Both the position numbers and the translations under genes were made by a program. Under the pieces are notes generated by a model. That model was given only the letters and a program-made list of their open reading frames with translations. It was not told the DNA's origin and made no database searches. Positions 24,857 to 31,931 of a stretch of DNA of 64,000 bases are shown in pieces. The number at the start of each line of letters is the position of its first letter. The stretch's first letter is position 1. The DNA comes from SZUA-368 sp028533045. GTDB lineage: Bacteria; Spirochaetota; Spirochaetia; DSM-2461. The stretch spans positions 1 through 64,000 of the forward strand of contig JBNAIG010000035.1 of the NCBI GenBank assembly GCA_050031985.1, read 5' to 3'.

Positions 24857-25470
24857 ATCAGCGAAATCCGCGTCATCCGTGGTGAAATCCCCTGCCCCCA
24901 AAAAAATCATCCCCAATCCGTAAAAAATCCCCCTCTTAATACTCGGAGGTACCCATGGAAAATCTTCTCTACAAAAACGAATCCTACGCCATCCGCGGCG
25001 CTATCTACGACGTACATAACCACTTAGGCCACGGTTTTCTGGAGTCCGTATACCAGGAAGCCCTCGAGAAAGAATTCACATTACGCGAAATCCCCTTCTT
25101 CCCACAACTCGAACTAAACATTAAATACAAAGATTACACCCTGGATAAATACTTCCGAGTCGACTTTCTCTGCTACGGAAAAATCGTCGTAGAAATAAAA
25201 TCCCAAAAACGAACCACCACAGCCGACCAAGCCCAACTCTTAAACTATCTCAAAGCCTCCGGCTGCTCCTTAGGCTTTCTCGTAAATTTCGGCACATACC
25301 CGAAGGCCACTATAGAAAGAATGGTATTCACCCCTCAAGCTCCAAATATCAGCGAAATCCGCGCTATCAGTGGTGAAACTCCCCAAAATACCCATCCGCC
25401 TAATCCGCGCCATCCGTGGTGAAAAACTCCAAAATACCCATCCGTAAAATCCGCGCCATCCGTGGTGAAA
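24857..25470. repeat. Short dispersed repeats around the GxxExxY gene
   Basis: The string ATCCGCG(C/T)CATCCGTGGTGAAA and variants occurs at 24857-24892, 25348-25383, 25392-25430 and 25439-25470. One copy is upstream and three are downstream of the GxxExxY domain, and a related cluster lies at 27189-27244. Partial copies (CCAATCCGTAAAAAATCC) lie at 24910-24930. The copies are direct, imperfect and irregularly spaced, and the first downstream copies are read through as the C-terminal tail of the GxxExxY protein. Such strings accompany GxxExxY genes in unrelated bacteria in my recollection; a formal search would be needed to confirm it. Confidence 0.7.
24955..25422 (+). CDS. GxxExxY family protein
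   Basis: A 155-residue protein with the family signature GFLESVY (residues 24-30) and the following VDFLCYGKIVVEIKS, a PD-(D/E)XK nuclease-like core (D and ExK). The domain ends near residue 126 with the typical LVNFG element. The last 25 or so residues, rich in Pro, Asn, His and Arg, are translated from the flanking short repeats and are probably not functional. GGAGG at about 24944 precedes the ATG. The function of the family is not established; nuclease activity or association with mobile or repeat elements is suspected. It stands alone between the HigBA remnant and an envelope gene. Confidence 0.82.
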   Translation: MENLLYKNESYAIRGAIYDVHNHLGHGFLESVYQEALEKEFTLREIPFFPQLELNIKYKDYTLDKYFRVDFLCYGKIVVEIKSQKRTTTADQAQLLNYLKASGCSLGFLVNFGTYPKATIERMVFTPQAPNISEIRAISGETPQNTHPPNPRHPW

Positions 25471-25476
25471 CCCACT

Positions 25477-26031
25477 TCAATCCCCCGGAACATAAGTAAA
25501 AGAAGCACTACTAATTGAGCCGGAACTATCTTCAATCGTCAATTCTTCCTCATAAATCGAGATACTTCCCAAACTTACCGATGTATTATAAGCCCTATCT
25601 GCTGTATCAGTGTTGTTATCATGATAGGTAACTTCCACCTGCAACTGATAGTCTCCAGCAGCAATAGAATTCCCGTCAGAATCAGTCATATCCCATGTTT
25701 CACTAGTTAGAGAAGTCCACACAGTAGCCCCAGAAACTCCATCCGTTACTAAATCTGACGTTTCCCCTGCAGCATTTTGCCAATCATTACAGTCATCGTC
25801 GTAAAATCTTGATGAGGTATAGCTAGAACCTCCCACTCCACCATACTGTCTAATTGTATCAATGTAGTCTCCGTTACTGTCTTCAACCCAGATATAAACG
25901 CCTTTGGCATAAGTACTATCGTTAAAGCTCAATTCAACATAAAGCCCTTCGGTTGAACCTTCCACCGCATCAGGGCTGGAACAAGCAAAGAACGTAACCA
26001 ATAGACCACACAAGAGCATTATTTTTTTCAC
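25477..26031 (-). CDS. DUF2271-like lipoprotein
   Basis: A 184-residue exported protein. The N-terminus VKKIMLLCGLLVTFFACSS has a lysine pair, a hydrophobic stretch and a lipobox ending in Cys, so it should be lipidated. The mature part contains GVYIWVEDSNGDYIDTI and a Trp-rich segment resembling the DUF2271 periplasmic domain. The middle and end are rich in Asp, Ser and Thr. GTG at 26031 is chosen over an in-frame TTG at 26043 because GGAGG lies 5 bases before it. It is divergent from the barrel protein at 26.1 kb. The biochemical role is unknown. Confidence 0.72.
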   Translation of the reverse strand: MKKIMLLCGLLVTFFACSSPDAVEGSTEGLYVELSFNDSTYAKGVYIWVEDSNGDYIDTIRQYGGVGGSSYTSSRFYDDDCNDWQNAAGETSDLVTDGVSGATVWTSLTSETWDMTDSDGNSIAAGDYQLQVEVTYHDNNTDTADRAYNTSVSLGSISIYEEELTIEDSSGSISSASFTYVPGD

Positions 26032-26083
26032 AGGATCCTCCAAGGCTTTTTCACCCCAATATACAGCTTTTTCACATTTTTAT

Positions 26084-26113
26084 CCGACAGAATCACTCTT
26101 TACGTGCTATGAT
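26084..26113 (+). promoter_or_regulatory. Candidate extended -10 promoter
   Basis: CCGACA, an 18-base spacer and TATGAT preceded by TGC (extended -10) lie 20 bases before the ATG at 26134, followed by AAGGGGGA as the Shine-Dalgarno site. Confidence 0.45.
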
Positions 26114-26133
26114 TTAACATGTAAGGGGGACTC

Positions 26134-27180
26134 ATGAAAACCAAATCTATCATAACACTCGTATTATTTACTATATTGACCACTATCGCCACCGCCGAAG
26201 GCCATCCGTCTAATATTGACTTTGACGGCCTTAAATTCTCCCTCTACACGGACTTTACCATCTACGCCGGAGCCGACGAAGAAACGGACAGCACCGACGG
26301 CAGCAAATCCTGGGATCCCTATTTCGAATTCGGCCAGAACCATTTTATCGTCCTCGGCTCCATCTCTACCGACCGCCTTTCTCTCCTCTGCGATATAACC
26401 GACTTCTCCGACCTTCTCGAAGTCTCACTTATGGGCAATAAGGGCACCCTTACCGTAGGAAGAATCCTCATTCCCTTTGGCGACTACAACTATCATCACA
26501 TTTATGGAGGCTATGCCGATGAGGACTCCCTCTTCCTTCCCTTCTTTTGGACCGATTATGGCCTTAAAGGAAGCTGGTGGTTCGGTATGGGCCATCAGCT
26601 TGAAGCGGCTTTTACCAACGGTTTTGCCGTAGATTCGGAAAGCGATCCGGAGCCTGTCTTTAGTACGAGCCCTTCTTCGGAGAACAACCTCATGAAGGCT
26701 GTCAATCTGCGTATGACCCTCTATCCTTCTCTAAAAACCAAAGCGGTCTTCTCCTTCATGTACGATATCTACGGCGAGGACGAGACTTCTTTTAGCGATA
26801 AATGGACCGATGAATCGATACTCCTTTTCGGAACTGACTTAACCCAGACCATGGGAGATTTAACCCTTAAAGGGGGCGTGGCCCTTATGGAAGAGAACCA
26901 GAGTGGTGTCGCAGACACTTGGCGCTACGGGTGGTACGGCGAAGCCAAATACCGCTTTGAAGACTTTTACCTGCGCTTCCGTACCGGCGGTATAGACACG
27001 GACACAGACGAATCAAACGAAGAAGATACCCTAAACTTCAACCTGGGCTTCATAGTCCCCATGGGCCCTCTGGAGTGGCACACCACCTACCTCCACACCG
27101 TCCCTTTGGGCAGCACAGAATACGGAGATCCCACCGGCCTGAGTCACGAACTAATGACCAAACTCATCATCCACCTCTAA
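26134..27180 (+). CDS. Outer-membrane beta-barrel (porin-like) protein
   Basis: A 348-residue protein with a signal peptide (KTKSIITLVLFTILTTIATA, cleavage near residue 21-22). The mature part alternates short amphipathic strands with acidic loops, contains a repeated aromatic-girdle look (YFRFEDFYLRFR-like strands), and ends in hydrophobic KLIIHL with alternating residues, as porin-type barrels do. Loops such as DSESDPEP and DTDESNEED are very acidic. No family can be named with certainty. It probably sits in the outer membrane; whether it is a channel or a structural protein cannot be told. Confidence 0.62.
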   Translation: MKTKSIITLVLFTILTTIATAEGHPSNIDFDGLKFSLYTDFTIYAGADEETDSTDGSKSWDPYFEFGQNHFIVLGSISTDRLSLLCDITDFSDLLEVSLMGNKGTLTVGRILIPFGDYNYHHIYGGYADEDSLFLPFFWTDYGLKGSWWFGMGHQLEAAFTNGFAVDSESDPEPVFSTSPSSENNLMKAVNLRMTLYPSLKTKAVFSFMYDIYGEDETSFSDKWTDESILLFGTDLTQTMGDLTLKGGVALMEENQSGVADTWRYGWYGEAKYRFEDFYLRFRTGGIDTDTDESNEEDTLNFNLGFIVPMGPLEWHTTYLHTVPLGSTEYGDPTGLSHELMTKLIIHL

Positions 27181-27247
27181 AAAACGTATCATCCGCAAAA
27201 TCAGCGCCAACTCATCAGCGCCATCCGCGACATCCGTGGTGCCCCTC

Positions 27248-29044
27248 CTAGTAACTAATCACAGTGGAAAGCACAATAGTCCCCAAATCAATACTGTCGT
27301 AGTCATCTCCCTCGGATGTATCCACCTGTCCGGGAATTAACTGGAGCGATGTATAGGTAAGGGTAATGACGGTCTGGGGAAATTCAAAGGCTAATGACGC
27401 CTGAAGGCTTAAAACATCATCATACCAGCTGTCTTCGTAAACCGATGTATAAAGGTCTGTTTCGTCATAACCATTATCTTCATCATCATAATCATCGCTT
27501 CCATCCCATTCGTCGCTGGTATCCCAGAACCATCCTTCCGTCATGAGTCGTCCCGTGGAATAATCTAAGGTAACAGAAGGGGTAACGGCCAGGCGGCTGG
27601 GGTTCCCAAAGGTGTATTGCCCGGTAAATGTTATACCCAGTTCCTGATGGTCATCAAGAAGGTAGTTTTCCAGGCTATTACTGTAGTCGAGTATGTTGAA
27701 TCCCTGTAATGCCGTTTGTACTTGCCAGCGCTCTTCCGTGTAGGAAACAGCCAGCTGTAAATCAAGGGATAGTGTTTCTTCATCCACGATTTCGTCATAG
27801 TCATAGCTGGATGATAATTCATCATATATATCTTCGTAAATATCGTCCCGGTAGGTGTAGCCGTAGGTATCGGCGGAGAAAGTTACCACCCCTTTACTTC
27901 CTGCAAAGGGAATGGGACAGTCCACTCTTACATCGTAAAGAAAACCTTCGAAGTCGCTGTAGTAAGCGCCGTCGGCTGAATCAAGGTCGTCATCTTCATC
28001 ATAATCGTCGGTATAGCCGTAGTTGAATTCTCCTCCCATGACGTAACCCACATCTCCGTAAATCCCAAACTCAACCAGTTCAAAGAAATTATAGGTCCAG
28101 CTGGCTCCTCCCAGAATCAGGGCCTCTGCGCTGGAACCGGATCGCTCGGTAATAATGTAAAAATCATCATCCCCGTCCAGTTCGCTGTCAAAAAAGTTAA
28201 TTACCGCTCCATAGGCTTCGATTGTGGAGTAGTCGCTCGTTTCATAGCTGGCGGAAAGACTGGCGGCAAACTCATCGTCCTGGGTCAGGTCGTCTTCGGT
28301 GTAGTAATACTGGGAAACAACGGAAGCCTGGAAGTCAAAAAGAGGGTAGTCCAGGATAAAGCTCAATCCTCCCGTATTCTCCGTGTCCGCCCCGGCCCAT
28401 TCGCCCTGACCTCCCAGGGTTGTGGCCATGTTGTAGTCAATCTCCGGCTGGCTGGCTATTTGAAAGTAAACCTCCGGGCTCAGGTGAATATTGGCTTCCA
28501 CGCTGGGCTCTGTGACTTCCAGGCCCGTGTAGAGGATCGTATCATCGTAGGTGACTTCATCTTCCGTGTCCGCTTCGTCCAGTACCACGTCGTTATCCGA
28601 TTCCTGGTCGGGCAGGTAGGCGTTACCGTCACTGTCATAGATGGTGTAGTTGTCCCAAAAGTCAATTCCCGCGTCATTGGCGATTCTAATACCAAAGTCA
28701 GTCAGGATAATCTCAGCATAAACGCCCCGTTTTAAGTAGGACTGGCGGGGGCTGGCACTGAACTGATCGGGATTGAAGGTGAAGCTTAGGTCCAGGGAGG
28801 AATCTATGGTGGTCAAGAAACCCTGGGCGTAGTCGTCTTCGTCATCGGGGAGGGCTGTGCCGTAGTCCAGTTCGGCGCTTCCCGTCACGGAGTACTCCAT
28901 GGAAATACCGGCGCCGCTTCCCTGGGGATTGAGCATGGTTTTAAGATACTTCTCTTCCGGGGTAAGATCCTCATCGCTTGAAGTTTGGGCTGCAACGATG
29001 GTCAGGGGGAAAATCAGCAGTAAAAAAAGGGTGATTCGCTTCAT
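27248..29044 (-). CDS. Asp/Tyr-rich exported beta-barrel candidate
   Basis: A 598-residue protein with a signal peptide (MKRITLFLLLIFPLTIVAAQ). The remainder shows alternating beta strands with long loops extremely rich in Asp, Glu, Ser and Tyr (for example YTDDYDEDDDLDSADG, DEWDGSDDYDDEDNG), and it ends in a Ser/Tyr strand (IVLSTVISY) with a terminal aromatic residue typical of outer-membrane barrels. The acidic loops suggest cation binding at the cell surface. No family recognised. It follows the lipoprotein gene at 29.7 kb by 7 bases on the same strand, so the two form an operon and may interact. Confidence 0.6.
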   Translation of the reverse strand: MKRITLFLLLIFPLTIVAAQTSSDEDLTPEEKYLKTMLNPQGSGAGISMEYSVTGSAELDYGTALPDDEDDYAQGFLTTIDSSLDLSFTFNPDQFSASPRQSYLKRGVYAEIILTDFGIRIANDAGIDFWDNYTIYDSDGNAYLPDQESDNDVVLDEADTEDEVTYDDTILYTGLEVTEPSVEANIHLSPEVYFQIASQPEIDYNMATTLGGQGEWAGADTENTGGLSFILDYPLFDFQASVVSQYYYTEDDLTQDDEFAASLSASYETSDYSTIEAYGAVINFFDSELDGDDDFYIITERSGSSAEALILGGASWTYNFFELVEFGIYGDVGYVMGGEFNYGYTDDYDEDDDLDSADGAYYSDFEGFLYDVRVDCPIPFAGSKGVVTFSADTYGYTYRDDIYEDIYDELSSSYDYDEIVDEETLSLDLQLAVSYTEERWQVQTALQGFNILDYSNSLENYLLDDHQELGITFTGQYTFGNPSRLAVTPSVTLDYSTGRLMTEGWFWDTSDEWDGSDDYDDEDNGYDETDLYTSVYEDSWYDDVLSLQASLAFEFPQTVITLTYTSLQLIPGQVDTSEGDDYDSIDLGTIVLSTVISY

Positions 29045-29051
29045 GGTTACC

Positions 29052-29714
29052 TCAATTATTTTGGGGAGTAAAAACCGGAGTGTCCGACACTTCGGTACTT
29101 GTCACTTCATATTGGTCAAGTTCCAGGGTTACCGGGAGGCTTAAACTTCCCCTTACGTCATTCAGTACAACCGGTACGGAAAGAGTAAAATCGCCTAAAC
29201 GGGGTCGATTCATAAGAAAAATAAAGTACCCCTCCGATTGTTTGTTGCCGGAGAGAAGAATGACTTTTTTGTGGATATAGTGATCAAAGAGCCAGTTGAT
29301 TTTTGAACGAACCGAGACGGCCACTTTTTCTTCCCAGAGATCGTAGTATTCTTCTCGTGTCTGGGCTTCGTAGCGGTTACCTTCAACATCCGTCAGATAG
29401 GCATCTTCATAGAGAACTTCTACTTCATTCTGATGGTCCGATTCTATTTTAAAAGAAATAATACAGGGAAGGCGGGGAGGAAAGAGACCAGCCGTGTCTG
29501 TAAAATATCTGCTGTCCAGTCCGTGTGCACTTTGTAACCAGGTCGTTTCTAAAGGGGTATAATGAAAAACAGTTCCTTCGTAAGTATATTCATTATCGTA
29601 AATTATGTTATTGTTTGTAATGTTGGCTGATTCTGTAACAAAGCTACCGCAAGACGAAATAAGCAGGACTGTGAGTAAAATATATATATATGTGGATGAT
29701 GTTTTTAGGGCCAT
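29052..29714 (-). CDS. Putative lipoprotein of unknown function
   Basis: A 220-residue protein with a hydrophobic N-terminus and a lipobox (LLTVLLISSCGS, Cys about residue 22), so it is likely lipid-anchored. The mature part is predicted mostly beta, with strands such as RLPCIISFKIESD and GSLSLPVTLELDQYEV. No family recognised. It is the first gene of a two-gene unit with the Asp-rich barrel candidate, 7 bases apart. A partner or assembly role for the barrel is a guess from position only. Confidence 0.6.
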   Translation of the reverse strand: MALKTSSTYIYILLTVLLISSCGSFVTESANITNNNIIYDNEYTYEGTVFHYTPLETTWLQSAHGLDSRYFTDTAGLFPPRLPCIISFKIESDHQNEVEVLYEDAYLTDVEGNRYEAQTREEYYDLWEEKVAVSVRSKINWLFDHYIHKKVILLSGNKQSEGYFIFLMNRPRLGDFTLSVPVVLNDVRGSLSLPVTLELDQYEVTSTEVSDTPVFTPQNN

Positions 29715-29930
29715 TTCTTACTTCCCATGTTATTTATAGAATACCCAAAAAATTAAAAAAAACAAGCTCCCCCTAACTTTTCCGAACCTTTAGGGCTTGA
29801 AGAAAAAAAAATAACTAAAATATAATGGAAAATAAGACTAATAAATGGTTTTTTTTGTTAAAATGTGGCATATTTAAAAATAAGTTGCCTGTTTGTGGAG
29901 AATTTGTGTTTTTTGTGAAGGACAAGAGTT
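29715..29930. other. AT-rich divergent intergenic region
   Basis: A 216-base stretch between the lipoprotein and the sugar-phosphate transferase, with many A and T runs. It must hold two divergent promoters, but AT-richness yields many weak matches and none stands out. No small gene or hairpin terminator was seen. Confidence 0.5.
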
Positions 29931-31118
29931 GTGAATAGTATTGATCCGTTTGATTCAGTTCAAACTTCCGTTGCCACCAATAAATTTAATGAGGACGATC
30001 CTCGCTATATCATTGCTTACAAGGATTTCCTGGAGCTTCTCCAGTATGAGCGTATCCGTTGTGATCGAACCGGTGAAGCCTTTTCTCTTCTTGTTTTCGA
30101 AGGTACCAAATCTCTTCGCGATGAAGTTGAGCTTCGTATGATTACTCAGCTTATTAAGCCTTATCTTCGGGAAATTGACCACATCGGCTGGTACGGTTCC
30201 CAATCCCTTGCGGTGATCATGCCTCTAACAGACAGTGTAGAAGCGGACGGCATTGAGATGCGTATTAAGCGGCAGCTTAAAGATAAAGGGGTAAGCTATC
30301 CTACCGTATGCCATACCTATCCTACTAACTGGTTTAGCCGGAAGAAGGATGAAGGTGACCTGACTTATACTCCCTGGCAAAAGGATAAACAGTTTAATGA
30401 AGTGGGACGAAAGGTAGCCAGAAAAATGCCTTTCTGGAAGAGATCCTTTGACCTGATTACCTCCTCACTCATTCTCCTGACGATCTCACCTCTTCTTATC
30501 GTTACGGCAATTTACATCAAGATTGTTTCTCCCGGCCCTGTTTTCTATGTCTCAGAACGGGTAGGCCATAAGGGAAGAACTTTCAAGTTCCTTAAATTTC
30601 GCAGTATGCACATCAGTAATAACGAGGCCCTCCACGGGAAGCACGCCCAGAGCTTTATCAAAGACGGGAATGTTCCCATGGTTAAGCTCGATGACGCGGC
30701 GGACCCCCGAATTATCAGGGGGGGAGGATTTCTCCGAAGCAGCTGTATTGATGAACTACCCCAGCTTATTAACGTCGTAAAAGGGGATATGAGCCTGGTT
30801 GGTCCCCGGCCCTGTATTCCCTACGAGGCGGAAGAGTATCTCCGATGGCATACCCACCGTTTTGACTCCGTTCCCGGTATGACCGGTTTGTGGCAGGTTA
30901 GCGGTAAAAATGATCTTACTTTTAAAGAAATGGTTCGTCTCGATATAACCTATAGCCGTAACCTTTCTCTTTTCAATGATGTTAAAATAATGTTTCGTAC
31001 CATTCCTACGGTGCTTAAACTTTTAGGCCATTACTACGGTAAGTTTAAAAATAAGGTAGAAAAAAAAATCACCCCGGAAGATAGGGATTACGACGAAGCC
31101 CTCGTTGCCAAGAGTTGA
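29931..31118 (+). CDS. Undecaprenyl-phosphate sugar phosphotransferase with GGDEF-like N-terminus
   Basis: A 395-residue protein. The C-terminal half (about 165-365) is a bacterial sugar transferase of the WbaP/WcaJ type: the single hydrophobic hairpin (FDLITSSLILLTISPLLIVTAIYIK, split here by family convention), then SPGPVFY, KGRTFKFLKFRSM and GPRP, and the WQVSG element. It would load the first sugar phosphate onto undecaprenyl phosphate to begin a polysaccharide repeat. The N-terminal 15-130 region looks like a degenerate GGDEF domain: an FSLLVFE strand and REIDHIGWYGSQSLAVIMPLT replace the usual GGDEF segment, so no cyclase activity is expected. The start is GTG with GAAGGA upstream. It could start the polysaccharide made by the 1-7.8 kb locus. 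Confidence 0.85.
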   Translation: MNSIDPFDSVQTSVATNKFNEDDPRYIIAYKDFLELLQYERIRCDRTGEAFSLLVFEGTKSLRDEVELRMITQLIKPYLREIDHIGWYGSQSLAVIMPLTDSVEADGIEMRIKRQLKDKGVSYPTVCHTYPTNWFSRKKDEGDLTYTPWQKDKQFNEVGRKVARKMPFWKRSFDLITSSLILLTISPLLIVTAIYIKIVSPGPVFYVSERVGHKGRTFKFLKFRSMHISNNEALHGKHAQSFIKDGNVPMVKLDDAADPRIIRGGGFLRSSCIDELPQLINVVKGDMSLVGPRPCIPYEAEEYLRWHTHRFDSVPGMTGLWQVSGKNDLTFKEMVRLDITYSRNLSLFNDVKIMFRTIPTVLKLLGHYYGKFKNKVEKKITPEDRDYDEALVAKS

Positions 31119-31150
31119 CCCGTTCCTCCAATAAGTTGTATAAGGATAAT

Positions 31151-31795
31151 ATGAAAAGGTCTCTAATTGTTGTAAGTCTTGTATTAATGTCAGCAGCGGC
31201 TCTCTTTGCCGGTGGTCAATCGGAAGCCCAGCCCATTCAGGCTGAACCTGCTCCCATAGAGGCGGAGGCTCTTAATACAAGTAATCCTGCGGTTATTAAT
31301 ATTGTAGAGACCTATCCCGATGAAAATATCTACAATGCCATAGGCCGGAATACCGTTAAATCGGGCCAGCCCGAAGCGATTTTTACTGTTTTTGACGAAC
31401 TGCGCCGAACCTACGATCCTATTATTGTTAACTGGGAATTCCTTCCTCTCGGTGGTAGTCTTTCAGCGGATACTACCACAGAAGGCTCCGTTGGCATAAG
31501 CCAGGAACTTATTAGCTATGCCAAGGAGCATATTGCTCTGGATGAGCGCTATGAACTTTTGGAAACCTACGATTCTACCACGGCCAGTATCATTATTGTG
31601 GTTGAGGCGGAACAGAATACGAGCCTCATTACCCCCAAGGTTACTTTGACTTCTATTAGCTTTAATTATAAGCTCATTACTCCTACCGACCAGATTGTCA
31701 TCGGCCGGTCCAGCGCCAGTATTGTGAAGGAGACTTTTTACGATAAGGCAACCATGCGGATTGGGGAGAAGGTTCTTGTAGACGTTTGGTATTAG
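31151..31795 (+). CDS. Exported protein of unknown function
   Basis: A 214-residue protein with a signal peptide (KRSLIVVSLVLMSAAALFA, cleavage before GGQSEAQ) of a kind common in spirochaetes. The mature part starts with an Ala/Pro/Glu linker and then forms a mixed alpha/beta domain with a strand-rich end (ITPKVTLTSISFNYKLI). No family recognised. ATG at 31151, preceded by AAGGA, is chosen over an in-frame start at 31115 that would overlap the previous gene and put charged residues before the signal peptide. It follows the sugar transferase by 32 bases and may share its transcript; a terminator follows. Confidence 0.65.
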   Translation: MKRSLIVVSLVLMSAAALFAGGQSEAQPIQAEPAPIEAEALNTSNPAVINIVETYPDENIYNAIGRNTVKSGQPEAIFTVFDELRRTYDPIIVNWEFLPLGGSLSADTTTEGSVGISQELISYAKEHIALDERYELLETYDSTTASIIIVVEAEQNTSLITPKVTLTSISFNYKLITPTDQIVIGRSSASIVKETFYDKATMRIGEKVLVDVWY

Positions 31796-31825
31796 AACGC
31801 AAAAGATTAGGATAGTATGTGAAGA

Positions 31826-31851
31826 GTCCTCCTTATCGGGAGGGCTTTTTT
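31826..31851 (+). terminator. Rho-independent terminator
   Basis: A 7-bp stem (GTCCTCC with GGAGGGC, one G-T pair), a 6-base loop and a T6 run, 31 bases after the exported-protein gene. Confidence 0.8.
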
Positions 31852-31881
31852 ATTGCCTTTTAACTTTTAATCATAGAAAAT

Positions 31882-31911
31882 AGCCCGGAGAGATCTTATC
31901 TCTTCCGGGCT
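31882..31911 (-). terminator. Terminator of the hydratase gene
   Basis: A GC-rich hairpin (AGCCCGGA at 31882-31889 with TCCGGGCT at 31904-31911) lies 21 bases past the hydratase stop and is followed on the minus strand by ATTTTCT, a short U tract. Confidence 0.7.
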
Positions 31912-31931
31912 TTAATGTTTAAGACGTAGCT

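Noticed and set aside
24794..25027. 77-codon frame upstream of the GxxExxY gene
   Set aside because: It is made of the short repeats, has no ribosome-binding site and runs into the GxxExxY gene in another frame.
24857..25470. CRISPR-like direct repeats
   Set aside because: The units are imperfect and of uneven spacing, the spaces between them are not similar-length spacers, part is coding, and no cas gene is present.
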